From Ophiura sarsii (lineage: Eukaryota; Echinodermata; Ophiuroidea; Amphilepidida; Ophiuridae): a stretch of 64,000 nt of DNA. The translations under genes and the position numbers were made by a program. Positions 40,813 through 54,880 of the stretch are shown here, piece by piece (position 1 is the stretch's first letter; every line of letters begins with the position of its first letter). The DNA is taken from the NCBI GenBank assembly GCA_035610835.1, contig CM069449.1:44102768-44166767 (forward strand), written 5' to 3'. Below the pieces are notes generated by a model that did not search any database, was not told the DNA's origin, and saw only the letters and a program-made list of their open reading frames with translations.

Positions 40813-40897
40813 TGGCTCCCACCATGAGGATTTGAACCCGTGTCTCTAGCCTTAAGTATGAATATCCCAACGCGCTAATCAATTGAGCTAATCGCCC
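40813..40897 (-). ncRNA. tRNA-like Pol III unit, array unit 1
   Basis: Read on the minus strand it starts GGGCGATTAGCTCAATTGAT and ends GGGAGCCA. TAGCTCAATTG fits the A-box (TRGYNNANNNG) and GGTTCAAATCC the B-box (GWTCRANNC). Six bases after the end is TTTT, a Pol III terminator. The acceptor and T stems do not pair properly (GGGCGAT has no partner near GGGAGCC), so it is not a normal tRNA gene. It is better read as a tRNA-derived sequence that may still be transcribed by Pol III. Confidence 0.55.
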
Positions 40898-41034
40898 ATC
40901 TATGCAATATCAAGCCAAATCAAGAGTCATATTATCTTCGGCTTTAGAAATTAGCACTGATTCACAATACACCTTTCACAGTAACGCCTTATAGCGTCTT
41001 TTTATTCAGAACCATGCCCTCGTACTATCAGAGT

Positions 41035-41194
41035 ATGGACAACCGTTGCGTTTGTCCATCCATTGAAAAGCATGCACATCGGTCGATTGTCCCCGATAAA
41101 TAATAGAACTAACTCCTATTATCTATTTAATTTAGACGGACAATCGTGTACACGCGTGCAATTCAATATGGACAACCATGTAACGTTTGTCCAT
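41035..41194. repeat. Palindromic hairpin cluster (one in every unit)
   Basis: Two small hairpins, ATGGACAA/TTGTCCAT (41035-41059) and the same words at 41168-41194, flank a central stem CGATTGTCC (41084-41092) with GGACAATCG (41138-41146). The central loop itself holds AATAATAG/CTATTAT. The outer parts are also mutually inverted (TCCATTGAAAAGCATGCACA against TGCAATTCAATATGGA), so the whole 160 bp is a nested palindrome. Confidence 0.85.
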
Positions 41195-41349
41195 CACCGC
41201 GGCGTCATTAGAATTCCAAAGACAGGGTTCGGCGAATTACCTACAATGTAATGTTTATACCACTGTGGACGATGCTATTTAATATAATTCTCTTTATTTA
41301 GCTTTGGCCTTGTTATTATAATGTTATAAATGTAATAATTCTGTAATAA

Positions 41350-41500
41350 ATGATTGCCGCGGTATGCTACGCGAGCCATGTCGTGCGCTATGTCCGAGCC
41401 GCTTGGAGCGATATGCGCGAGGCGTGTCAATCGATGTGCACGAAGAGTGTCGATCGCTGTGCGCGTGGCGTGTGGAGCGCTGCGCGCGAGACGTATAGAT
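41350..41500 (+). repeat. CpG-rich 24-bp imperfect tandem repeats (one set in every unit)
   Basis: About five units of 23-24 bp such as GAGCGATATGCGCGAGGCGT follow one another with substitutions. CpG-rich in an AT-rich unit. The plus-strand frame over it has a matching 8-residue period (SDMREACQ, SMCTKSVD, RCARGVWS, AARETYRL), which follows from the DNA repeat and is not evidence of a protein by itself. Confidence 0.75.
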
Positions 41501-41848
41501 TGTTAATCATGATCTGTACACAAACAATGAATGTAATGACTGAACCTATTCATATCTGGCCTGTATTGATATGTAATGAACCGCAATGTTAGTTACCATC
41601 TAATTGTTCATGTTATTTCTTGGTAACAAAGTCGAGTGCTATGCTCGAAGTTTAAGCAAACGCGTAGCGCAAGCTGTAACCAAGGGATACGCATGGGATT
41701 GGGTCGAGCGCCACGCACGAACCGTCAAAGTTGTATTTAAATCATATTTTATAATGTTCTCGTGTTTATCGGGGTATCAGATGCTGTTTTAAAATAAATA
41801 ATCAGGCTTCCTTGAGTAATAGGAGCAAATATGCAGGTTTAGGTATTT

Positions 41849-41872
41849 AATATGACCAGTCCCTAATTCAGT
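41849..41872 (-). repeat. Inverted copy of the TTAGGGACTGGTCAT word
   Basis: ATGACCAGTCCCTAA is the exact reverse complement of TTAGGGACTGGTCAT found in each 185-bp subrepeat. The last subrepeat and this word bracket about 1.6 kb of the unit like terminal inverted repeats. This hints that part of the unit was once a transposon. Confidence 0.6.
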
Positions 41873-42015
41873 ACTGTAGACACCTCTTGATGATGGTATA
41901 TCAGGAGATTCACAGCATCTCTATTTACTGAAAATTTGATCAAAAAAGACTTACAAATAAAAAAGTTGTGGCTAAAAATGTAAAATCAGATGATTTTTTT
42001 TGGACTTCATTCAGA

Positions 42016-44588
42016 CAATTCAGGAAAATTGGTGTTGGACCACACGGTCCATTTCTTTGCTAATATCCCACTTTAAGGGACTATTTTCAAGCGCTGATTT
42101 TGCAACAAACTTGTGTGGGGAGCTTGAGCTATCTACTAAAGTGATATCCCTCCCCCGCCCCCACCAATCAATGTTGAGGGTCCCAACGACCGTGGTGATG
42201 AAACGGTTCCGAACAACATTGAATGGGGGGACTGGGGGTTGATTTCAACGAAGTCCTCAAAGTGGTTCAACAGTTATTTCCGGAATTGTCTGAGGCTATT
42301 GGTAAATGCTCAATATGACAACTGTCTATAGGAAATAACTCGTGTTCTATACATTGCATAATCTTCTAATTTGGAGAGTGGCAAGATATGTATATAATTG
42401 TTATATACGGTAAAGATAAAGTAAATACGACATTCACATTGTTAGGGACTGGTCATTTTATGCGTGATTATGGCCCGTTTGTATGGTAAATCACTCAATA
42501 TGACAACTGTCTATAGGGAATAACTCGTCTTCTATACATTGCATAATCTTCTAATTTGGAGAGTGGCAAGATATGTATATAATTGTTATATACGGTAAAG
42601 ATAAAGTAAATACGACATTTACATTGTTAGGGACTGGTCATTTTATGCGTGATTATGGCCCGTTTGTATGGTAAATCACTCAATATGACAACTGTCTATA
42701 GGGAATAACTCGTCTTCTATACATTGCATACTCTTCTAATTTGGAGAGTGGCAAGATATGTATATACTTATTATATATGGTAAAGATAAAGTAAATACGA
42801 CATGTACATTGTTAGGGACTGGTCATTTCATGCGTGATTATGGCCCAAGTTATATGGAATGCGCAAGTGTTACATGTAGTCTTACATATGGTGCAACGGG
42901 TGAAATTCATTATTTAAACTAATTATATGACAGTAGTTTATTATGCAACAATCAATTAAAATCCTTTTTGTTATCGCAATGCGTTTCTTTTTTGATAAGG
43001 GACCGGTCACAACCGCATTATAGACGCTATAAAGTAATAACTATTGTGTCAATTATTGTAGCGTTGTATTTGCCATTGAAGTCATGGAATTATTGTATTT
43101 TCTTTGCATTTAATTAACGTGACGGTTATAATTTATCTTCCGTGTTTAATAAATGCATTAAAAGTACGACATGCATTGTGACGGACTGGTCATTTTACAT
43201 GTGGTAGACAGAGAGAAAGAAAGACAAACAACAACCACCGAAAAAAGTTCAAAAATAAAGAAGAACAAAAACCAAAAGAGAGAAAAAAAAGAAAAAAAAT
43301 GTGACAAACAGATGAATAAAATAAACAAGTTAATGAGCCACGCAAATAACGAAAATGTTATATTAATACATTGTTAAAACACCAATGGCTCCCACCATGA
43401 GGATTTGAACCCGTGTCTCTAGCCTTAAGTATGAATATCCCAACGCGCTAATCAATTGAGCTAATCGCCCATCTATGCAATATCAAGCCAAATCAAGAGT
43501 CATATTATCTTCGGCTTTAGAAATTAGCACTGATTCACAATACACCTTTCACAGTAACGCCTTATAGCGTCTTTTTATTCAGAACCATGCCCTCGTACTA
43601 TCAGAGTATGGACAACCGTTGCGTTTGTCCATCCATTGAAAAGCATGCACATCGGTCGATTGTCCCCGATAAATAATAGAACTAACTCCTATTATCTATT
43701 TAATTTAGACGGACAATCGTGTACACGCGTGCAATTCAATATGGACAACCATGTAACGTTTGTCCATCACCGCGGCGTCATTAGAATTCCAAAGACAGGG
43801 TTCGGCGAATTACCTACAATGTAATGTTTATACCACTGTGGACGATGCTATTTAATATAATTCTCTTTATTTAGCTTTGGCCTTGTTATTATAATGTTAT
43901 AAATGTAATAATTCTGTAATAAATGATTGCCGCGGTATGCTACGCGAGCCATGTCGTGCGCTATGTCCGAGCCGCTTGGAGCGATATGCGCGAGGCGTGT
44001 CAATCGATGTGCACGAAGAGTGTCGATCGCTGTGCGCGTGGCGTGTGGAGCGCTGCGCGCGAGACGTATAGATTGTTAATCATGATCTGTACACAAACAA
44101 TGAATGTAATGACTGAACCTATTCATATCTGGCCTGTATTGATATGTAATGAACCGCAATGTTAGTTACCATCTAATTGTTCATGTTATTTCTTGGTAAC
44201 AAAGTCGAGTGCTATGCTCGAAGTTTAAGCAAACGCGTAGCGCAAGCTGTAACCAAGGGATACGCATGGGATTGGGTCGAGCGCCACGCACGAACCGTCA
44301 AAGTTGTATTTAAATCATATTTTATAATGTTCTCGTGTTTATCGGGGTATCAGATGCTGTTTTAAAATAAATAATCAGGCTTCCTTGAGTAATAGGAGCA
44401 AATATGCAGGTTTAGGTATTTAATATGACCAGTCCCTAATTCAGTACTGTAGACACCTCTTGATGATGGTATATCAGGAGATTCACAGCATCTCTATTTA
44501 CTGAAAATTTGATCAAAAAAGACTTACAAATAAAAAAGTTGTGGCTAAAAATGTAAAATCAGATGATTTTTTTTGGACTTCATTCAGA
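42016..44588 (+). repeat. Array unit 2 (2573 bp)
   Basis: Full-length unit with all landmarks of unit 1. The 269-bp segment (about 42019-42287) is bounded by TCAGACAATTCAGGAAA and TTTCCGGAATTGTCTGA. Confidence 0.97.
43386..43470 (-). ncRNA. tRNA-like Pol III unit, array unit 2
   Basis: Identical by inspection to the unit 1 copy, with A-box, B-box and TTTT terminator. Confidence 0.55.
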
Positions 44589-47161
44589 CAATTCAGGAAA
44601 ATTGGTGTTGGACCACACGGTCCATTTCTTTGCTAATATCCCACTTTAAGGGACTATTTTCAAGCGCTGATTTTGCAACAAACTTGTGTGGGGAGCTTGA
44701 GCTATCTACTAAAGTGATATCCCTCCCCCGCCCCCACCAATCAATGTTGAGGGTCCCAACGACCGTGGTGATGAAACGGTTCCGAACAACATTGAATGGG
44801 GGGACTGGGGGTTGATTTCAACGAAGTCCTCAAAGTGGTTCAACAGTTATTTCCGGAATTGTCTGAGGCTATTGGTAAATGCTCAATATGACAACTGTCT
44901 ATAGGAAATAACTCGTGTTCTATACATTGCATAATCTTCTAATTTGGAGAGTGGCAAGATATGTATATAATTGTTATATACGGTAAAGATAAAGTAAATA
45001 CGACATTCACATTGTTAGGGACTGGTCATTTTATGCGTGATTATGGCCCGTTTGTATGGTAAATCACTCAATATGACAACTGTCTATAGGGAATAACTCG
45101 TCTTCTATACATTGCATAATCTTCTAATTTGGAGAGTGGCAAGATATGTATATAATTGTTATATACGGTAAAGATAAAGTAAATACGACATTTACATTGT
45201 TAGGGACTGGTCATTTTATGCGTGATTATGGCCCGTTTGTATGGTAAATCACTCAATATGACAACTGTCTATAGGGAATAACTCGTCTTCTATACATTGC
45301 ATACTCTTCTAATTTGGAGAGTGGCAAGATATGTATATACTTATTATATATGGTAAAGATAAAGTAAATACGACATGTACATTGTTAGGGACTGGTCATT
45401 TCATGCGTGATTATGGCCCAAGTTATATGGAATGCGCAAGTGTTACATGTAGTCTTACATATGGTGCAACGGGTGAAATTCATTATTTAAACTAATTATA
45501 TGACAGTAGTTTATTATGCAACAATCAATTAAAATCCTTTTTGTTATCGCAATGCGTTTCTTTTTTGATAAGGGACCGGTCACAACCGCATTATAGACGC
45601 TATAAAGTAATAACTATTGTGTCAATTATTGTAGCGTTGTATTTGCCATTGAAGTCATGGAATTATTGTATTTTCTTTGCATTTAATTAACGTGACGGTT
45701 ATAATTTATCTTCCGTGTTTAATAAATGCATTAAAAGTACGACATGCATTGTGACGGACTGGTCATTTTACATGTGGTAGACAGAGAGAAAGAAAGACAA
45801 ACAACAACCACCGAAAAAAGTTCAAAAATAAAGAAGAACAAAAACCAAAAGAGAGAAAAAAAAGAAAAAAAATGTGACAAACAGATGAATAAAATAAACA
45901 AGTTAATGAGCCACGCAAATAACGAAAATGTTATATTAATACATTGTTAAAACACCAATGGCTCCCACCATGAGGATTTGAACCCGTGTCTCTAGCCTTA
46001 AGTATGAATATCCCAACGCGCTAATCAATTGAGCTAATCGCCCATCTATGCAATATCAAGCCAAATCAAGAGTCATATTATCTTCGGCTTTAGAAATTAG
46101 CACTGATTCACAATACACCTTTCACAGTAACGCCTTATAGCGTCTTTTTATTCAGAACCATGCCCTCGTACTATCAGAGTATGGACAACCGTTGCGTTTG
46201 TCCATCCATTGAAAAGCATGCACATCGGTCGATTGTCCCCGATAAATAATAGAACTAACTCCTATTATCTATTTAATTTAGACGGACAATCGTGTACACG
46301 CGTGCAATTCAATATGGACAACCATGTAACGTTTGTCCATCACCGCGGCGTCATTAGAATTCCAAAGACAGGGTTCGGCGAATTACCTACAATGTAATGT
46401 TTATACCACTGTGGACGATGCTATTTAATATAATTCTCTTTATTTAGCTTTGGCCTTGTTATTATAATGTTATAAATGTAATAATTCTGTAATAAATGAT
46501 TGCCGCGGTATGCTACGCGAGCCATGTCGTGCGCTATGTCCGAGCCGCTTGGAGCGATATGCGCGAGGCGTGTCAATCGATGTGCACGAAGAGTGTCGAT
46601 CGCTGTGCGCGTGGCGTGTGGAGCGCTGCGCGCGAGACGTATAGATTGTTAATCATGATCTGTACACAAACAATGAATGTAATGACTGAACCTATTCATA
46701 TCTGGCCTGTATTGATATGTAATGAACCGCAATGTTAGTTACCATCTAATTGTTCATGTTATTTCTTGGTAACAAAGTCGAGTGCTATGCTCGAAGTTTA
46801 AGCAAACGCGTAGCGCAAGCTGTAACCAAGGGATACGCATGGGATTGGGTCGAGCGCCACGCACGAACCGTCAAAGTTGTATTTAAATCATATTTTATAA
46901 TGTTCTCGTGTTTATCGGGGTATCAGATGCTGTTTTAAAATAAATAATCAGGCTTCCTTGAGTAATAGGAGCAAATATGCAGGTTTAGGTATTTAATATG
47001 ACCAGTCCCTAATTCAGTACTGTAGACACCTCTTGATGATGGTATATCAGGAGATTCACAGCATCTCTATTTACTGAAAATTTGATCAAAAAAGACTTAC
47101 AAATAAAAAAGTTGTGGCTAAAAATGTAAAATCAGATGATTTTTTTTGGACTTCATTCAGA
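44589..47161 (+). repeat. Array unit 3 (2573 bp)
   Basis: Full-length unit; no difference from units 1 and 2 noticed. Confidence 0.97.
45959..46043 (-). ncRNA. tRNA-like Pol III unit, array unit 3
   Basis: Same sequence as in unit 1. Confidence 0.55.
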
Positions 47162-49734
47162 CAATTCAGGAAAATTGGTGTTGGACCACACGGTCCATTT
47201 CTTTGCTAATATCCCACTTTAAGGGACTATTTTCAAGCGCTGATTTTGCAACAAACTTGTGTGGGGAGCTTGAGCTATCTACTAAAGTGATATCCCTCCC
47301 CCGCCCCCACCAATCAATGTTGAGGGTCCCAACGACCGTGGTGATGAAACGGTTCCGAACAACATTGAATGGGGGGACTGGGGGTTGATTTCAACGAAGT
47401 CCTCAAAGTGGTTCAACAGTTATTTCCGGAATTGTCTGAGGCTATTGGTAAATGCTCAATATGACAACTGTCTATAGGAAATAACTCGTGTTCTATACAT
47501 TGCATAATCTTCTAATTTGGAGAGTGGCAAGATATGTATATAATTGTTATATACGGTAAAGATAAAGTAAATACGACATTCACATTGTTAGGGACTGGTC
47601 ATTTTATGCGTGATTATGGCCCGTTTGTATGGTAAATCACTCAATATGACAACTGTCTATAGGGAATAACTCGTCTTCTATACATTGCATAATCTTCTAA
47701 TTTGGAGAGTGGCAAGATATGTATATAATTGTTATATACGGTAAAGATAAAGTAAATACGACATTTACATTGTTAGGGACTGGTCATTTTATGCGTGATT
47801 ATGGCCCGTTTGTATGGTAAATCACTCAATATGACAACTGTCTATAGGGAATAACTCGTCTTCTATACATTGCATACTCTTCTAATTTGGAGAGTGGCAA
47901 GATATGTATATACTTATTATATATGGTAAAGATAAAGTAAATACGACATGTACATTGTTAGGGACTGGTCATTTCATGCGTGATTATGGCCCAAGTTATA
48001 TGGAATGCGCAAGTGTTACATGTAGTCTTACATATGGTGCAACGGGTGAAATTCATTATTTAAACTAATTATATGACAGTAGTTTATTATGCAACAATCA
48101 ATTAAAATCCTTTTTGTTATCGCAATGCGTTTCTTTTTTGATAAGGGACCGGTCACAACCGCATTATAGACGCTATAAAGTAATAACTATTGTGTCAATT
48201 ATTGTAGCGTTGTATTTGCCATTGAAGTCATGGAATTATTGTATTTTCTTTGCATTTAATTAACGTGACGGTTATAATTTATCTTCCGTGTTTAATAAAT
48301 GCATTAAAAGTACGACATGCATTGTGACGGACTGGTCATTTTACATGTGGTAGACAGAGAGAAAGAAAGACAAACAACAACCACCGAAAAAAGTTCAAAA
48401 ATAAAGAAGAACAAAAACCAAAAGAGAGAAAAAAAAGAAAAAAAATGTGACAAACAGATGAATAAAATAAACAAGTTAATGAGCCACGCAAATAACGAAA
48501 ATGTTATATTAATACATTGTTAAAACACCAATGGCTCCCACCATGAGGATTTGAACCCGTGTCTCTAGCCTTAAGTATGAATATCCCAACGCGCTAATCA
48601 ATTGAGCTAATCGCCCATCTATGCAATATCAAGCCAAATCAAGAGTCATATTATCTTCGGCTTTAGAAATTAGCACTGATTCACAATACACCTTTCACAG
48701 TAACGCCTTATAGCGTCTTTTTATTCAGAACCATGCCCTCGTACTATCAGAGTATGGACAACCGTTGCGTTTGTCCATCCATTGAAAAGCATGCACATCG
48801 GTCGATTGTCCCCGATAAATAATAGAACTAACTCCTATTATCTATTTAATTTAGACGGACAATCGTGTACACGCGTGCAATTCAATATGGACAACCATGT
48901 AACGTTTGTCCATCACCGCGGCGTCATTAGAATTCCAAAGACAGGGTTCGGCGAATTACCTACAATGTAATGTTTATACCACTGTGGACGATGCTATTTA
49001 ATATAATTCTCTTTATTTAGCTTTGGCCTTGTTATTATAATGTTATAAATGTAATAATTCTGTAATAAATGATTGCCGCGGTATGCTACGCGAGCCATGT
49101 CGTGCGCTATGTCCGAGCCGCTTGGAGCGATATGCGCGAGGCGTGTCAATCGATGTGCACGAAGAGTGTCGATCGCTGTGCGCGTGGCGTGTGGAGCGCT
49201 GCGCGCGAGACGTATAGATTGTTAATCATGATCTGTACACAAACAATGAATGTAATGACTGAACCTATTCATATCTGGCCTGTATTGATATGTAATGAAC
49301 CGCAATGTTAGTTACCATCTAATTGTTCATGTTATTTCTTGGTAACAAAGTCGAGTGCTATGCTCGAAGTTTAAGCAAACGCGTAGCGCAAGCTGTAACC
49401 AAGGGATACGCATGGGATTGGGTCGAGCGCCACGCACGAACCGTCAAAGTTGTATTTAAATCATATTTTATAATGTTCTCGTGTTTATCGGGGTATCAGA
49501 TGCTGTTTTAAAATAAATAATCAGGCTTCCTTGAGTAATAGGAGCAAATATGCAGGTTTAGGTATTTAATATGACCAGTCCCTAATTCAGTACTGTAGAC
49601 ACCTCTTGATGATGGTATATCAGGAGATTCACAGCATCTCTATTTACTGAAAATTTGATCAAAAAAGACTTACAAATAAAAAAGTTGTGGCTAAAAATGT
49701 AAAATCAGATGATTTTTTTTGGACTTCATTCAGA
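47162..49734 (+). repeat. Array unit 4 (2573 bp)
   Basis: Full-length unit; no difference from units 1-3 noticed. Confidence 0.97.
48532..48616 (-). ncRNA. tRNA-like Pol III unit, array unit 4
   Basis: Same sequence as in unit 1. Confidence 0.55.
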
Positions 49735-52307
49735 CAATTCAGGAAAATTGGTGTTGGACCACACGGTCCATTTCTTTGCTAATATCCCACTTTAAGGGAC
49801 TATTTTCAAGCGCTGATTTTGCAACAAACTTGTGTGGGGAGCTTGAGCTATCTACTAAAGTGATATCCCTCCCCCGCCCCCACCAATCAATGTTGAGGGT
49901 CCCAACGACCGTGGTGATGAAACGGTTCCGAACAACATTGAATGGGGGGACTGGGGGTTGATTTCAACGAAGTCCTCAAAGTGGTTCAACAGTTATTTCC
50001 GGAATTGTCTGAGGCTATTGGTAAATGCTCAATATGACAACTGTCTATAGGAAATAACTCGTGTTCTATACATTGCATAATCTTCTAATTTGGAGAGTGG
50101 CAAGATATGTATATAATTGTTATATACGGTAAAGATAAAGTAAATACGACATTCACATTGTTAGGGACTGGTCATTTTATGCGTGATTATGGCCCGTTTG
50201 TATGGTAAATCACTCAATATGACAACTGTCTATAGGGAATAACTCGTCTTCTATACATTGCATAATCTTCTAATTTGGAGAGTGGCAAGATATGTATATA
50301 ATTGTTATATACGGTAAAGATAAAGTAAATACGACATTTACATTGTTAGGGACTGGTCATTTTATGCGTGATTATGGCCCGTTTGTATGGTAAATCACTC
50401 AATATGACAACTGTCTATAGGGAATAACTCGTCTTCTATACATTGCATACTCTTCTAATTTGGAGAGTGGCAAGATATGTATATACTTATTATATATGGT
50501 AAAGATAAAGTAAATACGACATGTACATTGTTAGGGACTGGTCATTTCATGCGTGATTATGGCCCAAGTTATATGGAATGCGCAAGTGTTACATGTAGTC
50601 TTACATATGGTGCAACGGGTGAAATTCATTATTTAAACTAATTATATGACAGTAGTTTATTATGCAACAATCAATTAAAATCCTTTTTGTTATCGCAATG
50701 CGTTTCTTTTTTGATAAGGGACCGGTCACAACCGCATTATAGACGCTATAAAGTAATAACTATTGTGTCAATTATTGTAGCGTTGTATTTGCCATTGAAG
50801 TCATGGAATTATTGTATTTTCTTTGCATTTAATTAACGTGACGGTTATAATTTATCTTCCGTGTTTAATAAATGCATTAAAAGTACGACATGCATTGTGA
50901 CGGACTGGTCATTTTACATGTGGTAGACAGAGAGAAAGAAAGACAAACAACAACCACCGAAAAAAGTTCAAAAATAAAGAAGAACAAAAACCAAAAGAGA
51001 GAAAAAAAAGAAAAAAAATGTGACAAACAGATGAATAAAATAAACAAGTTAATGAGCCACGCAAATAACGAAAATGTTATATTAATACATTGTTAAAACA
51101 CCAATGGCTCCCACCATGAGGATTTGAACCCGTGTCTCTAGCCTTAAGTATGAATATCCCAACGCGCTAATCAATTGAGCTAATCGCCCATCTATGCAAT
51201 ATCAAGCCAAATCAAGAGTCATATTATCTTCGGCTTTAGAAATTAGCACTGATTCACAATACACCTTTCACAGTAACGCCTTATAGCGTCTTTTTATTCA
51301 GAACCATGCCCTCGTACTATCAGAGTATGGACAACCGTTGCGTTTGTCCATCCATTGAAAAGCATGCACATCGGTCGATTGTCCCCGATAAATAATAGAA
51401 CTAACTCCTATTATCTATTTAATTTAGACGGACAATCGTGTACACGCGTGCAATTCAATATGGACAACCATGTAACGTTTGTCCATCACCGCGGCGTCAT
51501 TAGAATTCCAAAGACAGGGTTCGGCGAATTACCTACAATGTAATGTTTATACCACTGTGGACGATGCTATTTAATATAATTCTCTTTATTTAGCTTTGGC
51601 CTTGTTATTATAATGTTATAAATGTAATAATTCTGTAATAAATGATTGCCGCGGTATGCTACGCGAGCCATGTCGTGCGCTATGTCCGAGCCGCTTGGAG
51701 CGATATGCGCGAGGCGTGTCAATCGATGTGCACGAAGAGTGTCGATCGCTGTGCGCGTGGCGTGTGGAGCGCTGCGCGCGAGACGTATAGATTGTTAATC
51801 ATGATCTGTACACAAACAATGAATGTAATGACTGAACCTATTCATATCTGGCCTGTATTGATATGTAATGAACCGCAATGTTAGTTACCATCTAATTGTT
51901 CATGTTATTTCTTGGTAACAAAGTCGAGTGCTATGCTCGAAGTTTAAGCAAACGCGTAGCGCAAGCTGTAACCAAGGGATACGCATGGGATTGGGTCGAG
52001 CGCCACGCACGAACCGTCAAAGTTGTATTTAAATCATATTTTATAATGTTCTCGTGTTTATCGGGGTATCAGATGCTGTTTTAAAATAAATAATCAGGCT
52101 TCCTTGAGTAATAGGAGCAAATATGCAGGTTTAGGTATTTAATATGACCAGTCCCTAATTCAGTACTGTAGACACCTCTTGATGATGGTATATCAGGAGA
52201 TTCACAGCATCTCTATTTACTGAAAATTTGATCAAAAAAGACTTACAAATAAAAAAGTTGTGGCTAAAAATGTAAAATCAGATGATTTTTTTTGGACTTC
52301 ATTCAGA
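49735..52307 (+). repeat. Array unit 5 (2573 bp)
   Basis: Full-length unit; no difference from units 1-4 noticed. Confidence 0.97.
51105..51189 (-). ncRNA. tRNA-like Pol III unit, array unit 5
   Basis: Same sequence as in unit 1. Confidence 0.55.
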
Positions 52308-54880
52308 CAATTCAGGAAAATTGGTGTTGGACCACACGGTCCATTTCTTTGCTAATATCCCACTTTAAGGGACTATTTTCAAGCGCTGATTTTGCAACAA
52401 ACTTGTGTGGGGAGCTTGAGCTATCTACTAAAGTGATATCCCTCCCCCGCCCCCACCAATCAATGTTGAGGGTCCCAACGACCGTGGTGATGAAACGGTT
52501 CCGAACAACATTGAATGGGGGGACTGGGGGTTGATTTCAACGAAGTCCTCAAAGTGGTTCAACAGTTATTTCCGGAATTGTCTGAGGCTATTGGTAAATG
52601 CTCAATATGACAACTGTCTATAGGAAATAACTCGTGTTCTATACATTGCATAATCTTCTAATTTGGAGAGTGGCAAGATATGTATATAATTGTTATATAC
52701 GGTAAAGATAAAGTAAATACGACATTCACATTGTTAGGGACTGGTCATTTTATGCGTGATTATGGCCCGTTTGTATGGTAAATCACTCAATATGACAACT
52801 GTCTATAGGGAATAACTCGTCTTCTATACATTGCATAATCTTCTAATTTGGAGAGTGGCAAGATATGTATATAATTGTTATATACGGTAAAGATAAAGTA
52901 AATACGACATTTACATTGTTAGGGACTGGTCATTTTATGCGTGATTATGGCCCGTTTGTATGGTAAATCACTCAATATGACAACTGTCTATAGGGAATAA
53001 CTCGTCTTCTATACATTGCATACTCTTCTAATTTGGAGAGTGGCAAGATATGTATATACTTATTATATATGGTAAAGATAAAGTAAATACGACATGTACA
53101 TTGTTAGGGACTGGTCATTTCATGCGTGATTATGGCCCAAGTTATATGGAATGCGCAAGTGTTACATGTAGTCTTACATATGGTGCAACGGGTGAAATTC
53201 ATTATTTAAACTAATTATATGACAGTAGTTTATTATGCAACAATCAATTAAAATCCTTTTTGTTATCGCAATGCGTTTCTTTTTTGATAAGGGACCGGTC
53301 ACAACCGCATTATAGACGCTATAAAGTAATAACTATTGTGTCAATTATTGTAGCGTTGTATTTGCCATTGAAGTCATGGAATTATTGTATTTTCTTTGCA
53401 TTTAATTAACGTGACGGTTATAATTTATCTTCCGTGTTTAATAAATGCATTAAAAGTACGACATGCATTGTGACGGACTGGTCATTTTACATGTGGTAGA
53501 CAGAGAGAAAGAAAGACAAACAACAACCACCGAAAAAAGTTCAAAAATAAAGAAGAACAAAAACCAAAAGAGAGAAAAAAAAGAAAAAAAATGTGACAAA
53601 CAGATGAATAAAATAAACAAGTTAATGAGCCACGCAAATAACGAAAATGTTATATTAATACATTGTTAAAACACCAATGGCTCCCACCATGAGGATTTGA
53701 ACCCGTGTCTCTAGCCTTAAGTATGAATATCCCAACGCGCTAATCAATTGAGCTAATCGCCCATCTATGCAATATCAAGCCAAATCAAGAGTCATATTAT
53801 CTTCGGCTTTAGAAATTAGCACTGATTCACAATACACCTTTCACAGTAACGCCTTATAGCGTCTTTTTATTCAGAACCATGCCCTCGTACTATCAGAGTA
53901 TGGACAACCGTTGCGTTTGTCCATCCATTGAAAAGCATGCACATCGGTCGATTGTCCCCGATAAATAATAGAACTAACTCCTATTATCTATTTAATTTAG
54001 ACGGACAATCGTGTACACGCGTGCAATTCAATATGGACAACCATGTAACGTTTGTCCATCACCGCGGCGTCATTAGAATTCCAAAGACAGGGTTCGGCGA
54101 ATTACCTACAATGTAATGTTTATACCACTGTGGACGATGCTATTTAATATAATTCTCTTTATTTAGCTTTGGCCTTGTTATTATAATGTTATAAATGTAA
54201 TAATTCTGTAATAAATGATTGCCGCGGTATGCTACGCGAGCCATGTCGTGCGCTATGTCCGAGCCGCTTGGAGCGATATGCGCGAGGCGTGTCAATCGAT
54301 GTGCACGAAGAGTGTCGATCGCTGTGCGCGTGGCGTGTGGAGCGCTGCGCGCGAGACGTATAGATTGTTAATCATGATCTGTACACAAACAATGAATGTA
54401 ATGACTGAACCTATTCATATCTGGCCTGTATTGATATGTAATGAACCGCAATGTTAGTTACCATCTAATTGTTCATGTTATTTCTTGGTAACAAAGTCGA
54501 GTGCTATGCTCGAAGTTTAAGCAAACGCGTAGCGCAAGCTGTAACCAAGGGATACGCATGGGATTGGGTCGAGCGCCACGCACGAACCGTCAAAGTTGTA
54601 TTTAAATCATATTTTATAATGTTCTCGTGTTTATCGGGGTATCAGATGCTGTTTTAAAATAAATAATCAGGCTTCCTTGAGTAATAGGAGCAAATATGCA
54701 GGTTTAGGTATTTAATATGACCAGTCCCTAATTCAGTACTGTAGACACCTCTTGATGATGGTATATCAGGAGATTCACAGCATCTCTATTTACTGAAAAT
54801 TTGATCAAAAAAGACTTACAAATAAAAAAGTTGTGGCTAAAAATGTAAAATCAGATGATTTTTTTTGGACTTCATTCAGA
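52308..54880 (+). repeat. Array unit 6 (2573 bp)
   Basis: Full-length unit; its right edge joins the shortened unit 7 at TTCATTCAGACA. Confidence 0.97.
53678..53762 (-). ncRNA. tRNA-like Pol III unit, array unit 6
   Basis: Same sequence as in unit 1. Confidence 0.55.

Larger units (their letters stand above)
39443..42015 (+). repeat. Array unit 1 (2573 bp)
   Basis: Left edge of the array. It begins inside the inverted repeat of the 269-bp segment (the TCAGA that precedes CAATTC in other units is replaced by unique sequence). Internal landmarks: subrepeats 39736-40290, tRNA-like 40813-40897, palindromes 41035-41194, CpG-rich repeats 41350-41500. Confidence 0.97.

Noticed and set aside
40813..40897. 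A true tRNA gene cluster
   Set aside because: A- and B-boxes are good, but the acceptor stem does not pair, the T stem pairs at only about three positions, and the anticodon loop would be nine bases.
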